A DNA stretch of 64,000 nt, taken from assembly GCA_018240565.1 (NCBI GenBank), contig JAFEFO010000036.1, forward strand, positions 46,578-110,577, given 5' to 3'. Below the pieces are notes generated by a model that made no database searches, was not told the DNA's origin, and saw only the letters and a program-made list of their open reading frames with translations. The translations under genes were made by a program, and so were the position numbers. The stretch is from Pseudomonadota bacterium (GTDB taxonomy: Bacteria > Pseudomonadota > Gammaproteobacteria > Xanthomonadales > Rhodanobacteraceae). Positions 38,055 through 49,206 of the stretch are shown in pieces (within the stretch, counting starts at the first letter, position 1; each line of letters begins with the position of its first letter).

Positions 38055-38498
38055 ATGTCGCAGATTCTGCATCGCCTGCCGGAATTCCTCGGCCACCACC
38101 CGTTCCTCGCGCTCGCCTTCGTGGGCATCGTCGCCGCCATCATCGGCAACGAGATCGCGCGCCGCTTTCGCGGCTATCGCGAACTCACGCCGGCCGCGCT
38201 GACCCTGCTGGTCAACCGCGAGGAGCCGCTGCTCGTGGATTTGTCCAGCGACGCCGATTTCGAGAAGAGCCACATCGCCGGCGCGCGCCATGTCGCGATG
38301 AGCCAGTTCGATCCGGAAAACAAGGACCTGGCCAAGGCCCGCGACCTGCCGGTGGCGCTGGTGTGCAAGACCGGCGCGACTTCCGCGCAGGCAGCCGCGC
38401 GCCTGGTCAAGGCCGGATTCGGCAAGGTCTATGTGCTCGGCGGCGGCATGACCGCCTGGCGTGAAGCGGCGCTGCCGACGGCCAAGGGCCGCAAGTAA
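38055..38498 (+). CDS. Membrane-anchored rhodanese-like protein
   Basis: A 147-residue protein with one N-terminal membrane helix (about residues 16-34, FLALAFVGIVAAIIGNEIA) and a single rhodanese domain. The active-site loop is CKTGATS with the persulfide-forming Cys. Rhodanese genes precede secB in many gammaproteobacteria, usually with grxC between them; here grxC is missing. Possible roles are sulfur transfer or redox signalling at the membrane. Confidence 0.88.
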   Translation: MSQILHRLPEFLGHHPFLALAFVGIVAAIIGNEIARRFRGYRELTPAALTLLVNREEPLLVDLSSDADFEKSHIAGARHVAMSQFDPENKDLAKARDLPVALVCKTGATSAQAAARLVKAGFGKVYVLGGGMTAWREAALPTAKGRK

Positions 38499-38573
38499 AA
38501 ACTCGCGCTGATCCGCGTGGCGTGGGATAATCCGCGCCCTTTTTCCGTACGCAACGCATTTTTGGAGTTCACC

Positions 38574-39047
38574 ATGGCCGACGAAACCACCCAAGCCACC
38601 CCCGTCCCCGGCGCACAGCTGTCGCTGCAGAAGGTCTACATCAAGGACGCCTCGTTCGAGGTGCCCGGCGCGCCGCATATCTTCCAGGAACAGGGCCAGC
38701 CGCAGGTGCAGCTCAACCTGCAGCAGCAGGTCGGCACGCTCGGCGAAAACGTCTATGAGGTCGTACTCACCGTCACCGTGACCTGCAAGCTGGCGGACAA
38801 GACCGCGTACCTGGCCGAAGTGCAGCAGGCCGGTGTATTCGGCCTGGCCGGTTTCGACCAGCCCAATCGCGACATGGTGCTGGCCACCTATTGCCCGAAC
38901 GTGCTGTATCCGTACGCGCGCACCGCGGTGTCGAACATGATCCAGGATGGCGGCTTCCCGCCGTTCCTGCTGCAGCCGATCAATTTCGAAGCGCTCTACG
39001 CCGAGCAGATGCAGCGCGCCGCGGAAGGCGCACAGCCGAACGCGTAA
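38574..39047 (+). CDS. secB: Protein-export chaperone SecB
   Basis: A 157-residue cytosolic homotetrameric chaperone that keeps preproteins unfolded and hands them to SecA. Recognisable stretches are [38 protein letters not shown] and [25 protein letters not shown]. The ATG at 38574 has TTGGAG upstream. It precedes gpsA, a common gammaproteobacterial pairing. Confidence 0.96.
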   Translation: MADETTQATPVPGAQLSLQKVYIKDASFEVPGAPHIFQEQGQPQVQLNLQQQVGTLGENVYEVVLTVTVTCKLADKTAYLAEVQQAGVFGLAGFDQPNRDMVLATYCPNVLYPYARTAVSNMIQDGGFPPFLLQPINFEALYAEQMQRAAEGAQPNA

Positions 39048-39109
39048 GTTTTGCAATCGTCCGTGCTTGCGATGATCACGCGGCGGCCATCCGCGGCCGC
39101 TCGTTTCGA

Positions 39110-40132
39110 ATGAGCACCAAGCCGACGGTCGCCGTGCTCGGCGCGGGTTCGTGGGGCACGGCGCTGGCCGCCGTGCTCGCGCGCAACGGCGTGGCGACCA
39201 CGCTGTGGGGCCGCGATGCCGATGCGGTTGCGCGCATGCGCCAGACGCGGCGCAACGCGCGCTATCTTCCCGAACTGGAACTGCCCGCCGCGCTCGCCGT
39301 GAGCGCGGATCTCGCCGCGTGCGTGCGCGCCGCAAACGTGGTGCTGATCGTGACCCCGAGCCATGCCTTCGCCGGCCTGCTCGATGCGATCGCACCGCAT
39401 TTTCCGGCCGACGCGGGCCTCGCCTGGGCAACCAAGGGCTTCGATCCGCCGAGCGGGCGCTTCCTGCACGAAATCGTGGCGCAGCGCCTGCCCGGCACGC
39501 CGGCGGCGATCGTCACCGGCCCGTCGTTCGCGCGCGAGGTCGCGCAAGGATTGCCCACCGCGGTAACCGTGCACTCGGCCAACGCTGCCTTCGCCCAAGC
39601 CGTTGCCGATCTGCTGCACGACTCGCATTTTCGCGCCTACACCGGCGCCGACATGATCGGCGCGGAATTGGGCGGCGCGATGAAGAACGTGCTCGCCGTC
39701 GCCACCGGTGTCGCGGATGGCATGCACCTGGGCTTGAACGCGCGCGCCGGATTGATCACGCGCGGCTTGAACGAAATGCTGCGCCTGGGCGCCGCGCTCG
39801 GCGCACGCGCGGAAACCCTGATGGGACTGGCGGGCCTGGGCGACCTGGTGCTCACCTGCACCGGCGATCTGTCACGCAACCGCCGGCTCGGACTCGCGCT
39901 CGGCCGCGGCGTGGGGCTTGCGCAGGCCGTGGCGGAAATCGGCCAGGTCGTGGAAAGCGTGGAAACCGCCGACAACGTGATGCGCCTGGCGCAACGCTTC
40001 GATCTGGATTTGCCGATCGCTTCCGGCGTGCAGCGCGTGCTGCGCGAGGAAATCACGCCCGCCGAGGGCTTGCGCGAGCTGCTCGCGCGCGAGCAGAAGC
40101 CGGAATATACGCAGCAGTTCCTCAAGAATTGA
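39110..40132 (+). CDS. gpsA: NAD(P)+-dependent glycerol-3-phosphate dehydrogenase
   Basis: A 340-residue cytosolic enzyme that makes sn-glycerol 3-phosphate from dihydroxyacetone phosphate for phospholipid synthesis. The Rossmann motif is [12 protein letters not shown] near the N-terminus; the catalytic lysine lies in [12 protein letters not shown], and [20 protein letters not shown] is the family signature. The stop abuts the convergent glycosyltransferase stop with no gap. Confidence 0.96.
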   Translation: MSTKPTVAVLGAGSWGTALAAVLARNGVATTLWGRDADAVARMRQTRRNARYLPELELPAALAVSADLAACVRAANVVLIVTPSHAFAGLLDAIAPHFPADAGLAWATKGFDPPSGRFLHEIVAQRLPGTPAAIVTGPSFAREVAQGLPTAVTVHSANAAFAQAVADLLHDSHFRAYTGADMIGAELGGAMKNVLAVATGVADGMHLGLNARAGLITRGLNEMLRLGAALGARAETLMGLAGLGDLVLTCTGDLSRNRRLGLALGRGVGLAQAVAEIGQVVESVETADNVMRLAQRFDLDLPIASGVQRVLREEITPAEGLRELLAREQKPEYTQQFLKN

Positions 40133-40891
40133 TCACACGTCGTCGACCACCAGCGCCGGCTGTGTCAACGCCCGCCACAACCCCGGCAATTTCAAACCGT
40201 CGCGGATCAGTCGCCAGGAAATCATCGCGGTGATGCGGCTGACATCGCGGAACGGCTTGAAATGGCTGGCGCGGCGGTCGTCCGCATAGCGCGCCATGAT
40301 CGGCACCGACGCCGTGCCGATGCCACGCCGCGCGGCCTCGATCAATATCCCGCTTTCGAACACGAAGCCGCCCTGCGGCATCGCCAGCGCCAGTTCCACC
40401 GCCGCGCGCGGGTAATAGCGCTGGCCGCTTTGCGAATCCACGACCGGCGCCCCGCACGCCCACGATACCCAGAAGTCCGCCTGGCGGTTGCCGAAGCGGT
40501 TCTTGCCCGGCGTGGCGTCGCGGCCGAGCAGGCGCGCGCCGATGATGATGCGATTCGGGTATTTCCTGGCCGCGGCGAGCAGGCGTGGCAGGTCCGCCGC
40601 GCCGTGCTGGCCATCGCCGTCCATCGTCAGCACGCCGTCGGCGCGCAGTTCCAGTGCGCGGCGGAAACCGTCGCGCAGGGCGCTGGCCTTGCCTTGCGGC
40701 GTGGCGTGGCGCAGGCGTTCGACCGGCAAATCCGCGATCGCCGCGCCGGTGCCGTCGCTGGAGCCATCGTCCACAATGATCACTTTTGCACAATGCGCCA
40801 ACGCGTCGAGCGCCACGGCGCGGATCGCGCGTTCCTCGTTCAGCGCGGGAATCACCACGGCGGCGTCGCTGCGGCCGGTCAATTCGGACAA
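40133..40891 (-). CDS. Family 2 glycosyltransferase
   Basis: A 252-residue GT-A-fold enzyme of the DPM1/DPG-synthase-like GT2 group: VVIPALNEE, KVIIVDDGSSDGT, TMDGDGQH (the DxD metal site) and GARLLGRDATPGKNRFGNR. No clear membrane helices, so probably peripheral. Similar GT2 enzymes occur in aryl polyene clusters. The apparent start is a TTG at 40891, eight bases after GGAGA, lying inside the end of the upstream ketosynthase-like gene (13-base overlap), so it belongs to the same operon. Confidence 0.82.
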   Translation of the reverse strand: MSELTGRSDAAVVIPALNEERAIRAVALDALAHCAKVIIVDDGSSDGTGAAIADLPVERLRHATPQGKASALRDGFRRALELRADGVLTMDGDGQHGAADLPRLLAAARKYPNRIIIGARLLGRDATPGKNRFGNRQADFWVSWACGAPVVDSQSGQRYYPRAAVELALAMPQGGFVFESGILIEAARRGIGTASVPIMARYADDRRASHFKPFRDVSRITAMISWRLIRDGLKLPGLWRALTQPALVVDDV

Positions 40892-41676
40892 GATGAAATC
40901 TCCAGGTTCAGGTTCCGATCGCTCCCCGCGGCCAGCGTCAGCCGGTGCGGCTGTCCCCGGGCCAGCGCGGCGAGCAGGGCAAGACCGGCGGCGGCCGGAT
41001 TGCCCTGGTGGCTAGCGTGCAGGAGCGCGGGCTCCGGCGCAAGCGCGGACGCAAGTGCCACGCGCAGATGCACGACGGCGCGCGACGACGCAGGGCCGAG
41101 CACGAACGCAACGGCAAGGCCGCTGCGGCTGGGGATCACGTCGCGCAAGGGGCCAACGGCGGCAACGTCATAGGCAACGAACAAGACCGGCTCGGCCTCG
41201 GCGCCGACGTGCGTCGCCGCCTCGAGCAATCCCGCGCCAAAGGTCGCCACGCCGGCGCTCACGGCGGTCGAAGCGCGCATGCAGCCGCTGGCGATCGCCC
41301 AGTAACCGGCCGGCGCATTGTGCACGGAGTTGTGGAACTTCGTCGGCGACACTTCGTTCGGCGCGCTTGCCAGCGTGGCGCACAGGTAGTCGTTGATCGC
41401 GATGTCGCCGTAGGCCGAAGCGAACACGTGCGTCAGGTCGCGCGGGTCGCGTCGCGCCATGGTGCACGCCTGCTGCGCCGCTTCCACGGCGAGCAGGACC
41501 GATTCCGGCGCGCGCCGACGTTCGCCTGCGGGCAGTATCGACGCGGGTGGCCGTGCGGCCGGAGCGACTGCCGTTTCCACGTTTCCACAAAATACATTTC
41601 GCGCCGTCGCCCAGTCCGGCAGCTCCGGCGCCCACACGCCGATGCCTTCGATGCCAAGTTCCAGCGTCACGCTCAT
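40879..41676 (-). CDS. Beta-ketoacyl synthase chain-length-factor-like protein
   Basis: A 265-residue thiolase-fold, ketosynthase N-terminal-like protein. It has the SVHNAPAGYWAIASGC stretch typical of the chain-length-factor partner in aryl polyene and xanthomonadin pathways. It lacks the usual complete Cys-His-His ketosynthase triad, so it is probably a non-catalytic partner of the neighbouring ketosynthase. Its ATG overlaps the upstream ketosynthase stop (ATGA), which favours equimolar synthesis of a heterodimer. Confidence 0.8.
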   Translation of the reverse strand: MSVTLELGIEGIGVWAPELPDWATARNVFCGNVETAVAPAARPPASILPAGERRRAPESVLLAVEAAQQACTMARRDPRDLTHVFASAYGDIAINDYLCATLASAPNEVSPTKFHNSVHNAPAGYWAIASGCMRASTAVSAGVATFGAGLLEAATHVGAEAEPVLFVAYDVAAVGPLRDVIPSRSGLAVAFVLGPASSRAVVHLRVALASALAPEPALLHASHQGNPAAAGLALLAALARGQPHRLTLAAGSDRNLNLEISSCPN

Positions 41677-42872
41677 GGCTCGCCCGCCGCGAATGCGAGG
41701 CAGCAGTTGTTGCCGCCAAAACCGAAGGAATTGGACAGGGCCACGCGCACGCCGCGCTGCACGTTGTCGATGCGGATCTGCGGTCCGCAGGCCGGATCAA
41801 GCTCGCGCGTGTTCAACGTGCCCGGGGCGAATCCGTGTTCGATTGCGAGCAAGGCCACGCAGGCTTCGACGATGCCGGCCGCACCCAGTGCGTGTCCGGT
41901 CCAGCCCTTGGTCGAGCTGGCGCATGTCGTCGCCGGAAACATCCGCGCGATCAATGCCGCTTCGACCTCGTCGTTCTGCCGGCTCGCCGTGCCGTGCAGG
42001 TTGATGTAGTCGACGGCGTCCGCCGCGAGCCCGGCGCGCGCCAGCGCCTCGTGCATCGCGGACTGTGCGCCGAGTCCCTGCGGATGCGGCGCCGACATGT
42101 GGTGCGCGTCGGCCGATTCGCCATGGCCGACGAGGCGCGGCGCGGATTTGTCCACAGTTATACTTTCGAGCAGTGCGAAGCCGGCCGCCTCGCCCAGCGA
42201 GAGGCCCGCGCGGTCCACATCGAATGGCCGGCATGGCGCGCAGGAGACGAGTTGCAAGGCGTTGAAGCCATACAGCACGCTGCCGCACAGCGTATCGACA
42301 CCGCCGACGATAGCCGCGTCGGCGAGTCCGGTGCGCAACAGGCGTTCGGCGCTCGCGAACACCTTGGCGCTGGAGGAACAGGCAGTGGAGATCGTCAGGC
42401 AAGGTCCGTGAAGTCCCAACGCCTGCCGCACGAAGGCGGCAAGCGCGTGGGGTTCGTGCACGCGGCTGGCGCGTTGGGTCGCATCGAAGCGGCCATCGGC
42501 ATCAAGACTGCGATAGGCGTTTTCGGTTTCGCCGATGCTCGAGGTCGAGGTGCCGAGGATCAGCGCGACACGCGTGGCGCCGTAACGCTCGATCGCGGCA
42601 AGCGCACGCTCGCGGAATCCGTCGGTGTCCAGCGCCATCCATGCGAGGCGATGGTTGCGCGACTCCCACTGTCGCCATGCGGACGGCAGTGGCGACTGTT
42701 CGATGCCGTCGACGCGACCGATCCAGCAGTCCAGCGGCCAGTCGGCCAGGTCGTTCCTGCGCAACCCGGAGCGGCGATCGGCGAGCGCACGTGCGAACGC
42801 ATCCCGACCGCGGCCAGCGGCGCAGGTGACGGTAGACGCGGTGACGGCAAGCGGAACGGTACGAGCGGACAA
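41673..42872 (-). CDS. Beta-ketoacyl-ACP synthase (FabF/KAS II type) of a specialised pathway
   Basis: A condensing enzyme of about 399 residues. The catalytic triad is intact: Cys in STACSSSAKVF, His in NLHGTASRQND and His in KGWTGHALGAAG; GFGGNNCC near the C-terminus completes the fold. The sequence diverges from housekeeping FabF and pairs with a chain-length-factor-like gene, as in aryl polyene clusters. No ATG exists near the expected N-terminus; a TTG at 42872 (MSARTVPLAV) is the likeliest start and another TTG lies at 42893. It is the first gene of a three-gene operon. No ACP, ketoreductase or dehydratase gene is adjacent. Confidence 0.82.
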   Translation of the reverse strand: MSARTVPLAVTASTVTCAAGRGRDAFARALADRRSGLRRNDLADWPLDCWIGRVDGIEQSPLPSAWRQWESRNHRLAWMALDTDGFRERALAAIERYGATRVALILGTSTSSIGETENAYRSLDADGRFDATQRASRVHEPHALAAFVRQALGLHGPCLTISTACSSSAKVFASAERLLRTGLADAAIVGGVDTLCGSVLYGFNALQLVSCAPCRPFDVDRAGLSLGEAAGFALLESITVDKSAPRLVGHGESADAHHMSAPHPQGLGAQSAMHEALARAGLAADAVDYINLHGTASRQNDEVEAALIARMFPATTCASSTKGWTGHALGAAGIVEACVALLAIEHGFAPGTLNTRELDPACGPQIRIDNVQRGVRVALSNSFGFGGNNCCLAFAAGEP

Positions 42873-42969
42873 GCGCGGGCGGGAATTTCGCAACGGGCCG
42901 GAAGTATAGCAATGCGCCGGCGTGGGTTTGCTACCATTGCCGCTTCGTTGCCCGCACAAGGAAATGCCG

Positions 42970-45591
<2,622 letters not shown>

Positions 45592-45687
45592 GGTCATCCT
45601 CGAAAGTGGGTGGGTGCGATGGCGGCGGCTTGCGCGTGAGTTGGACCAGGCGGGACCGTGTCGGCACACTAAACCGCGAAATGATGA

Positions 45688-45733
45688 TTTGACAACCTGA
45701 ATGTTTCAATCATTTGGTTTGACAATTTCAATG
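45688..45733. promoter_or_regulatory. Divergent aceA / lysR control region with repeated TTTGACAA...TTTCAAT boxes
   Basis: TTTGACAA occurs at 45688-45695 and again at 45718-45725, 30 bases apart (about three helical turns). TTTCAAT follows each, at 45704-45710 and 45726-45732. The boxes are A+T-rich, contain several T-N11-A frames and lie between the divergent starts, as expected for sites bound by a LysR-type regulator. Confidence 0.45.
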
Positions 45734-45779
45734 TATTTGCAGACCATTGATAAATGGAGCTTTCATAGACACGACTCGC

Positions 45780-46793
45780 ATGAAATCCGGCACGTCCCGA
45801 TCTGCAAAGCGGCGCAGGGCGAAAAAACCGGTCGAATCGGCCGCCGCCGTACGCCACTACTACAAAGGCAACCGGCTCAAGCAGTTGCGCGCCTTCTGCT
45901 ACGCGGTCAAGTTCGGCACGGTGGCGCGCGCGGCCGAAGCGCTGTTCCTGTCGGCGTCATCGGTGAGCCTGCAGTTGTCGGCCCTGGAAAAGGAGCTCGG
46001 TGCGCGCCTGCTCGAACGCACGCGCCCGCGCCTCGGACTGACCCGGGAAGGCCAGATGCTGTACGACCTCGCGCGGCCACTGATCGAGGGCATGGAATCG
46101 CTCGACGCGCAATTCCGTGGCCAGCAACAGGGCCTGGATGCGGGTCAGGTGACGGTCGCCGCCGGATCCTCGACGATCCAGTATCTGCTGCCGAAACTGG
46201 TGCGCGAATTCCGCGAACGCCAGCCCGAGGTGCGCCTGCAACTCGCCAACGTCACCGGCAAGGACGGTCTGGCATTGTTGCGTTCGGATCAGGTCGATTT
46301 CGCCTTCGGCTCGATGCTCGACGTGCCGCACGACCTGTCGTACGAGCCGGTGCACTGGTTCGATCCGATGCTGATCCTGCCACCGGATCATCCGCTGGCC
46401 ACGAAGCCCGATATTTCACTGTCGGACCTGTCGCCGTATGGCTTGATCCTGCCGCCGCAGCGCTTGACCACGTACCGCATGATCGACCTGGTCTTTCAGC
46501 AGGCACGCGTGCCCTATCGCGTGGCGATCGAAGTCGGTGGCTGGGAAGTGATCAAGCAGTACGTGGCGATGGGGCTGGGAATTTCCATCGTCACCGGCAT
46601 CTGCATCCACGCCGAGGACGAAGTGCGCCTGGCGGTGCGCAACATGCGCCGGTTCTTTCCGCAACGCAGCTACGGCGTTGTCGTTAGAAAGGGCAAATAC
46701 CTCTCGCCACAAGCGCGTGCGTTCGTGGACCTGATCAAGCCGGGACTGTTCACGCGCGGCGACTATTACGCGTCAGGGCATTCGGAGCGTTGA
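45780..46793 (+). CDS. LysR-type transcriptional regulator (CysB-like)
   Basis: A 337-residue DNA-binding regulator. The winged-helix domain follows a basic 38-residue tail (RSAKRRRAKKP): LKQLRAFCYAVKFGTVARAAEALFLSASSVSLQLSALEKELGARLLER. The C-terminal effector domain spans about residues 115-315. The gene is divergent from aceA with a 188-base shared control region, so regulation of the glyoxylate shunt is the likely role. The only ATG is at 45780; an in-frame TTG at 45747 is possible. Confidence 0.88.
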   Translation: MKSGTSRSAKRRRAKKPVESAAAVRHYYKGNRLKQLRAFCYAVKFGTVARAAEALFLSASSVSLQLSALEKELGARLLERTRPRLGLTREGQMLYDLARPLIEGMESLDAQFRGQQQGLDAGQVTVAAGSSTIQYLLPKLVREFRERQPEVRLQLANVTGKDGLALLRSDQVDFAFGSMLDVPHDLSYEPVHWFDPMLILPPDHPLATKPDISLSDLSPYGLILPPQRLTTYRMIDLVFQQARVPYRVAIEVGGWEVIKQYVAMGLGISIVTGICIHAEDEVRLAVRNMRRFFPQRSYGVVVRKGKYLSPQARAFVDLIKPGLFTRGDYYASGHSER

Positions 46794-46804
46794 ATTTCTT
46801 GCTC

Positions 46805-46910
46805 GTCATTCCGGCAAGATCGAGTGTCGACGACATTCGATCAAGGGGAATCCAGTTGCCACGAAAGGCATCCATGCAGTCTGGATACCGGCAGTCCCTG
46901 CCGGTATGAC
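46805..46910. repeat. MITE-like inverted-repeat element, copy A
   Basis: Begins GTCATTCCGGCA and ends CCCTGCCGGTATGAC; the inner arms are GGAATCCAG and CTGGATACC. It is the most degraded of three copies (others at 59021 and 59801). It fills the gap between the convergent LysR and acyltransferase genes. Confidence 0.75.
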
Positions 46911-46929
46911 AGCGCAAATTGCACAGGCC

Positions 46930-47523
46930 TCAATCCGTGCCGCGATTCTTGCCCTGCCAGGGCCGATAAAATTCGCGGATCTTCGCCATGTCGGCGTCGA
47001 GATCGTCGCTCGGATGAATCAGCGGGCCGAGGCCGATGGTTTTTTCCGGGTAGTGGAAGTACACCGGCAGGATCGGCACATCCGCTGCGCGTGCGATGCG
47101 CCAGAATCCACTTTTCCACTCTTTCACTTGTTTGCGCGTACCTTCCGGCGCGATCGCGAGCCATAATTTCTCGTTCGCGGCGAACATGTCCGCCATGTCG
47201 CTGACGACGTTCTGTGCATGGCGCCGGTCGATGGCGATGCCGCCGAAGCCACGCAGGATCGGGCCGAGCGGCCAGAAGAACGCCTCGCGCTTGCCGATGA
47301 AACGCACGTTCAGGCGCATGCCGATCTTGACCAGCAGGGCCCAGATCACGTCCCAGTTGCTCGAATGCGGCGCGGCGATGGCGACGAGTTTGGGCACGTC
47401 GGGAAACTCGCCGACAATGCGCCAGCCACAGCGCGCGAACAGCCAGCGGCACAGGGCGCCGGCGCCTGACGGCGCGAACTGCGGCATGTTTGGTGGCGCC
47501 CGCGGAAATACCGGTGCGCTCAT
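46930..47523 (-). CDS. PlsC-like 1-acylglycerol-3-phosphate acyltransferase family protein
   Basis: A 197-residue acyltransferase. The HX4D motif is HSSNWD, the substrate-binding EGTR motif is APEGTRKQ, and FIGKREAFFWPLGPILRGFGGIAIDR contains the middle block. It is shorter than housekeeping PlsC and lacks an obvious N-terminal membrane helix. The acyl acceptor is unknown. The ATG at 47523 overlaps the arfB stop (ATGA), so both are one transcript. Confidence 0.85.
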   Translation of the reverse strand: MSAPVFPRAPPNMPQFAPSGAGALCRWLFARCGWRIVGEFPDVPKLVAIAAPHSSNWDVIWALLVKIGMRLNVRFIGKREAFFWPLGPILRGFGGIAIDRRHAQNVVSDMADMFAANEKLWLAIAPEGTRKQVKEWKSGFWRIARAADVPILPVYFHYPEKTIGLGPLIHPSDDLDADMAKIREFYRPWQGKNRGTD

Positions 47524-47942
47524 TCGTGGTCCCAGGATTTGCTGCGCCCGCGCTTGTGCTGTGCGCGCTTTTTCTTCGAGGCGATGCGGCGTTCCTGGGA
47601 GGCGCGCGTCGGCTTGGTCGCCACGCGCTTCTTCGGCACGTGCAGCGCCGTGCGCACGATCTCGATGAGGCGCGTGCGTGCATCCTCGCGGTTCTTGGCC
47701 TGATCGCGGAAGCGGTTGGCCTGGATCACCAGCACGCCGCCGGCGGTGAGGCGGCGGTCGCGGCGCGCGAGCAGGCGCGCGCGCACGGGTTCCGACAACG
47801 ACGGCGACTGCGCAACGTCGAAGCGCAGTTCCACCGCGCTCGCCACCTTGTTCACGTTCTGCCCGCCCGGGCCGGAGGCGCGGACGAAGGATTCGGAAAG
47901 TTCGTTTTCTGGAATTTGGAAATTTGCGTCGATTCGAATCAT
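47520..47942 (-). CDS. arfB: Alternative ribosome-rescue factor / peptidyl-tRNA hydrolase ArfB
   Basis: A 140-residue class I release-factor-like protein that hydrolyses peptidyl-tRNA on stalled ribosomes without a stop codon. The GGQ catalytic loop is at residues 26-28 in SGPGGQNVNKVAS. The basic C-terminal tail (KKKRAQHKRGRSKSW), which enters the empty mRNA channel, is present. It is translationally coupled to the acyltransferase gene. Confidence 0.93.
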   Translation of the reverse strand: MIRIDANFQIPENELSESFVRASGPGGQNVNKVASAVELRFDVAQSPSLSEPVRARLLARRDRRLTAGGVLVIQANRFRDQAKNREDARTRLIEIVRTALHVPKKRVATKPTRASQERRIASKKKRAQHKRGRSKSWDHE

Positions 47943-47945
47943 CGC

Positions 47946-48089
47946 AGGAACCCATGAATAAGCGTTGCGAGCGAAGACAGATTGCGCGCCGCCGGAGCGT
48001 AGGAACCGGAGTTTACTGCGGGGTAAATGAGGATTCCGAGCACCGCCGGCGCACAAGATGTCGAGCGCAGCAGCTTAGTCATGGGTTCC
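47946..48089. repeat. Large imperfect palindrome, MITE/REP-like
   Basis: The outer arms AGGAACCCATGA and TCATGGGTTCCT are inverted repeats. Inner arms continue to pair imperfectly (TAAGC, the TGCGCGCCGCCGG / CCGCCGGCGCAC blocks, GGAACCGG / GGATTCCG) down to a central TTTAC...GTAAA hairpin. This exactly fills the gap between arfB and yajQ. Its form resembles repeats mobilised in trans by REP-associated (TnpA_REP/RAYT) transposases, but no such gene is visible in the window. Confidence 0.7.
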
Positions 48090-48578
48090 TCAGTCGCGGA
48101 AGTTTTCATACTGCAACGGCATCTTGATGTCTTGCGCCGCGCGCAGCAGCGCCATCGCGGTTTGCAGGTCATCGCGCTTCTTGCCGCTCACGCGCAGCTT
48201 GTCACCCTGGATCTGCGCCTCGACTTTCAACTTCGCATCCTTGATGCGCTTGACGATGTCCTTGGCCAGCGGCTGGTCGATGCCCTGCTTCAACGTCACC
48301 TTTTGCCGCGCCGTCGAAAGATTGATTTCCGGATCGGCGATGTCCGCGCAGCGGATATCGATGTGCCGGCTGGCGAGGCGCTGCTTGAGGATCTCCAGCA
48401 TCTGCTTCAACTGGAACTCGGCCTGCGCCTTGAGCACGACGGTGCTCTCGCCCTCGCGCTCGAACGCCGCGTCGGTACCCTTGAAGTCGAAACGGTTGGT
48501 CAACTCGCGCGTGGCCTGGTCGACCGCGTTGGTCAGCTCGTGCAGGTCGAGTTTGGATACGATGTCGAATGATGGCAT
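48090..48578 (-). CDS. yajQ: YajQ-family cyclic di-GMP-binding protein
   Basis: A 162-residue cytoplasmic protein with two tandem ferredoxin-like halves. Signature stretches are MPSFDIVSKLDLHELTNAVDQATRELTNRFDFKGTDA and KLKVEAQIQGDKLRVSGKKRDDLQ. In Xanthomonas the homologue binds c-di-GMP and affects transcription and virulence. The protein here is full length. A GGDEF protein is encoded elsewhere in the window. Confidence 0.94.
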   Translation of the reverse strand: MPSFDIVSKLDLHELTNAVDQATRELTNRFDFKGTDAAFEREGESTVVLKAQAEFQLKQMLEILKQRLASRHIDIRCADIADPEINLSTARQKVTLKQGIDQPLAKDIVKRIKDAKLKVEAQIQGDKLRVSGKKRDDLQTAMALLRAAQDIKMPLQYENFRD

Positions 48579-48597
48579 GTCCAGTTACCTTTGCGAA

Positions 48598-48912
48598 TCA
48601 GTGTTCTTCGCGCAGCGCGGATTCGTAATCTTGACCACCATAGTAAACACCGACGATCGTCACGACTTCAGATGCGGTGTCCACCAGGTACGCGACAACG
48701 GCACTACCGCGATAATTTGTGATGCGCAATCCGGGAAACAGATCATCGCGTTGGCGGCATCGCTGCGGGAATGTTACCAGCCCTTCGCAGAAATCGATGA
48801 TCGAATCGACATAGCGCATTGCGGTGAGGGTCGAACCCGCGTCGCCGATGTACTGCTCGATGGCCTCAAGTTGCGCCAAGGCTTCCGGCGCAAAGCGAAC
48901 GCTGTAACTCAC
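48598..48912 (-). CDS. ParE-like toxin of a type II toxin-antitoxin module
   Basis: A 104-residue protein of the RelE/ParE fold: SVRFAPEALAQLEAIEQYI, SIIDFCEGLVTFPQR and the C-terminal strands RITNYRGSAVVAYLVDTASEVVTIVGVYYGGQ. The GTG at 48912 overlaps the antitoxin stop by four bases (GTGA). The order antitoxin-toxin and tight coupling fit parDE modules. The target (gyrase or RNA) cannot be decided from sequence. Confidence 0.85.
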   Translation of the reverse strand: MSYSVRFAPEALAQLEAIEQYIGDAGSTLTAMRYVDSIIDFCEGLVTFPQRCRQRDDLFPGLRITNYRGSAVVAYLVDTASEVVTIVGVYYGGQDYESALREEH

Positions 48913-49187
48913 GCCTTGCGTCCGGCCGCCTTGCGCCGTTGCGCCATGTGCTCTCGCACCTGTGTCGCCGTCAACGCGCGCCCTGGATCGGCGCGCACGG
49001 ACTTGGCCGCCGGTACCACCTGCTTGCGCAGCCATGCCTCGATGGCGTGATCGCGAGCGGCCAGCGAGCGCAATCCGTCCCGGATCACTTCGCTCTCGGT
49101 CGCATATTCGCCCGCATCGACCTTGGCCCGCACAAGGGCAGCCATTTCGTGGGTCAGGGTAACGCTGAATTGCTGGGTCGAGCGCAT
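48909..49187 (-). CDS. ParD-like ribbon-helix-helix antitoxin
   Basis: A 92-residue antitoxin. The ribbon-helix-helix DNA-binding part is at the N-terminus (QQFSVTLTHEMAALVRAKVDAGEYATESEVIRDGLRSL) and the C-terminal half, basic and helical, should wrap the toxin. The ATG at 49187 has GGAG six bases upstream. A perfect palindrome at 49207-49223 is a likely autoregulatory operator. Confidence 0.85.
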   Translation of the reverse strand: MRSTQQFSVTLTHEMAALVRAKVDAGEYATESEVIRDGLRSLAARDHAIEAWLRKQVVPAAKSVRADPGRALTATQVREHMAQRRKAAGRKA

Positions 49188-49206
49188 GGCGGCTCCGAGC
49201 GTGTGA

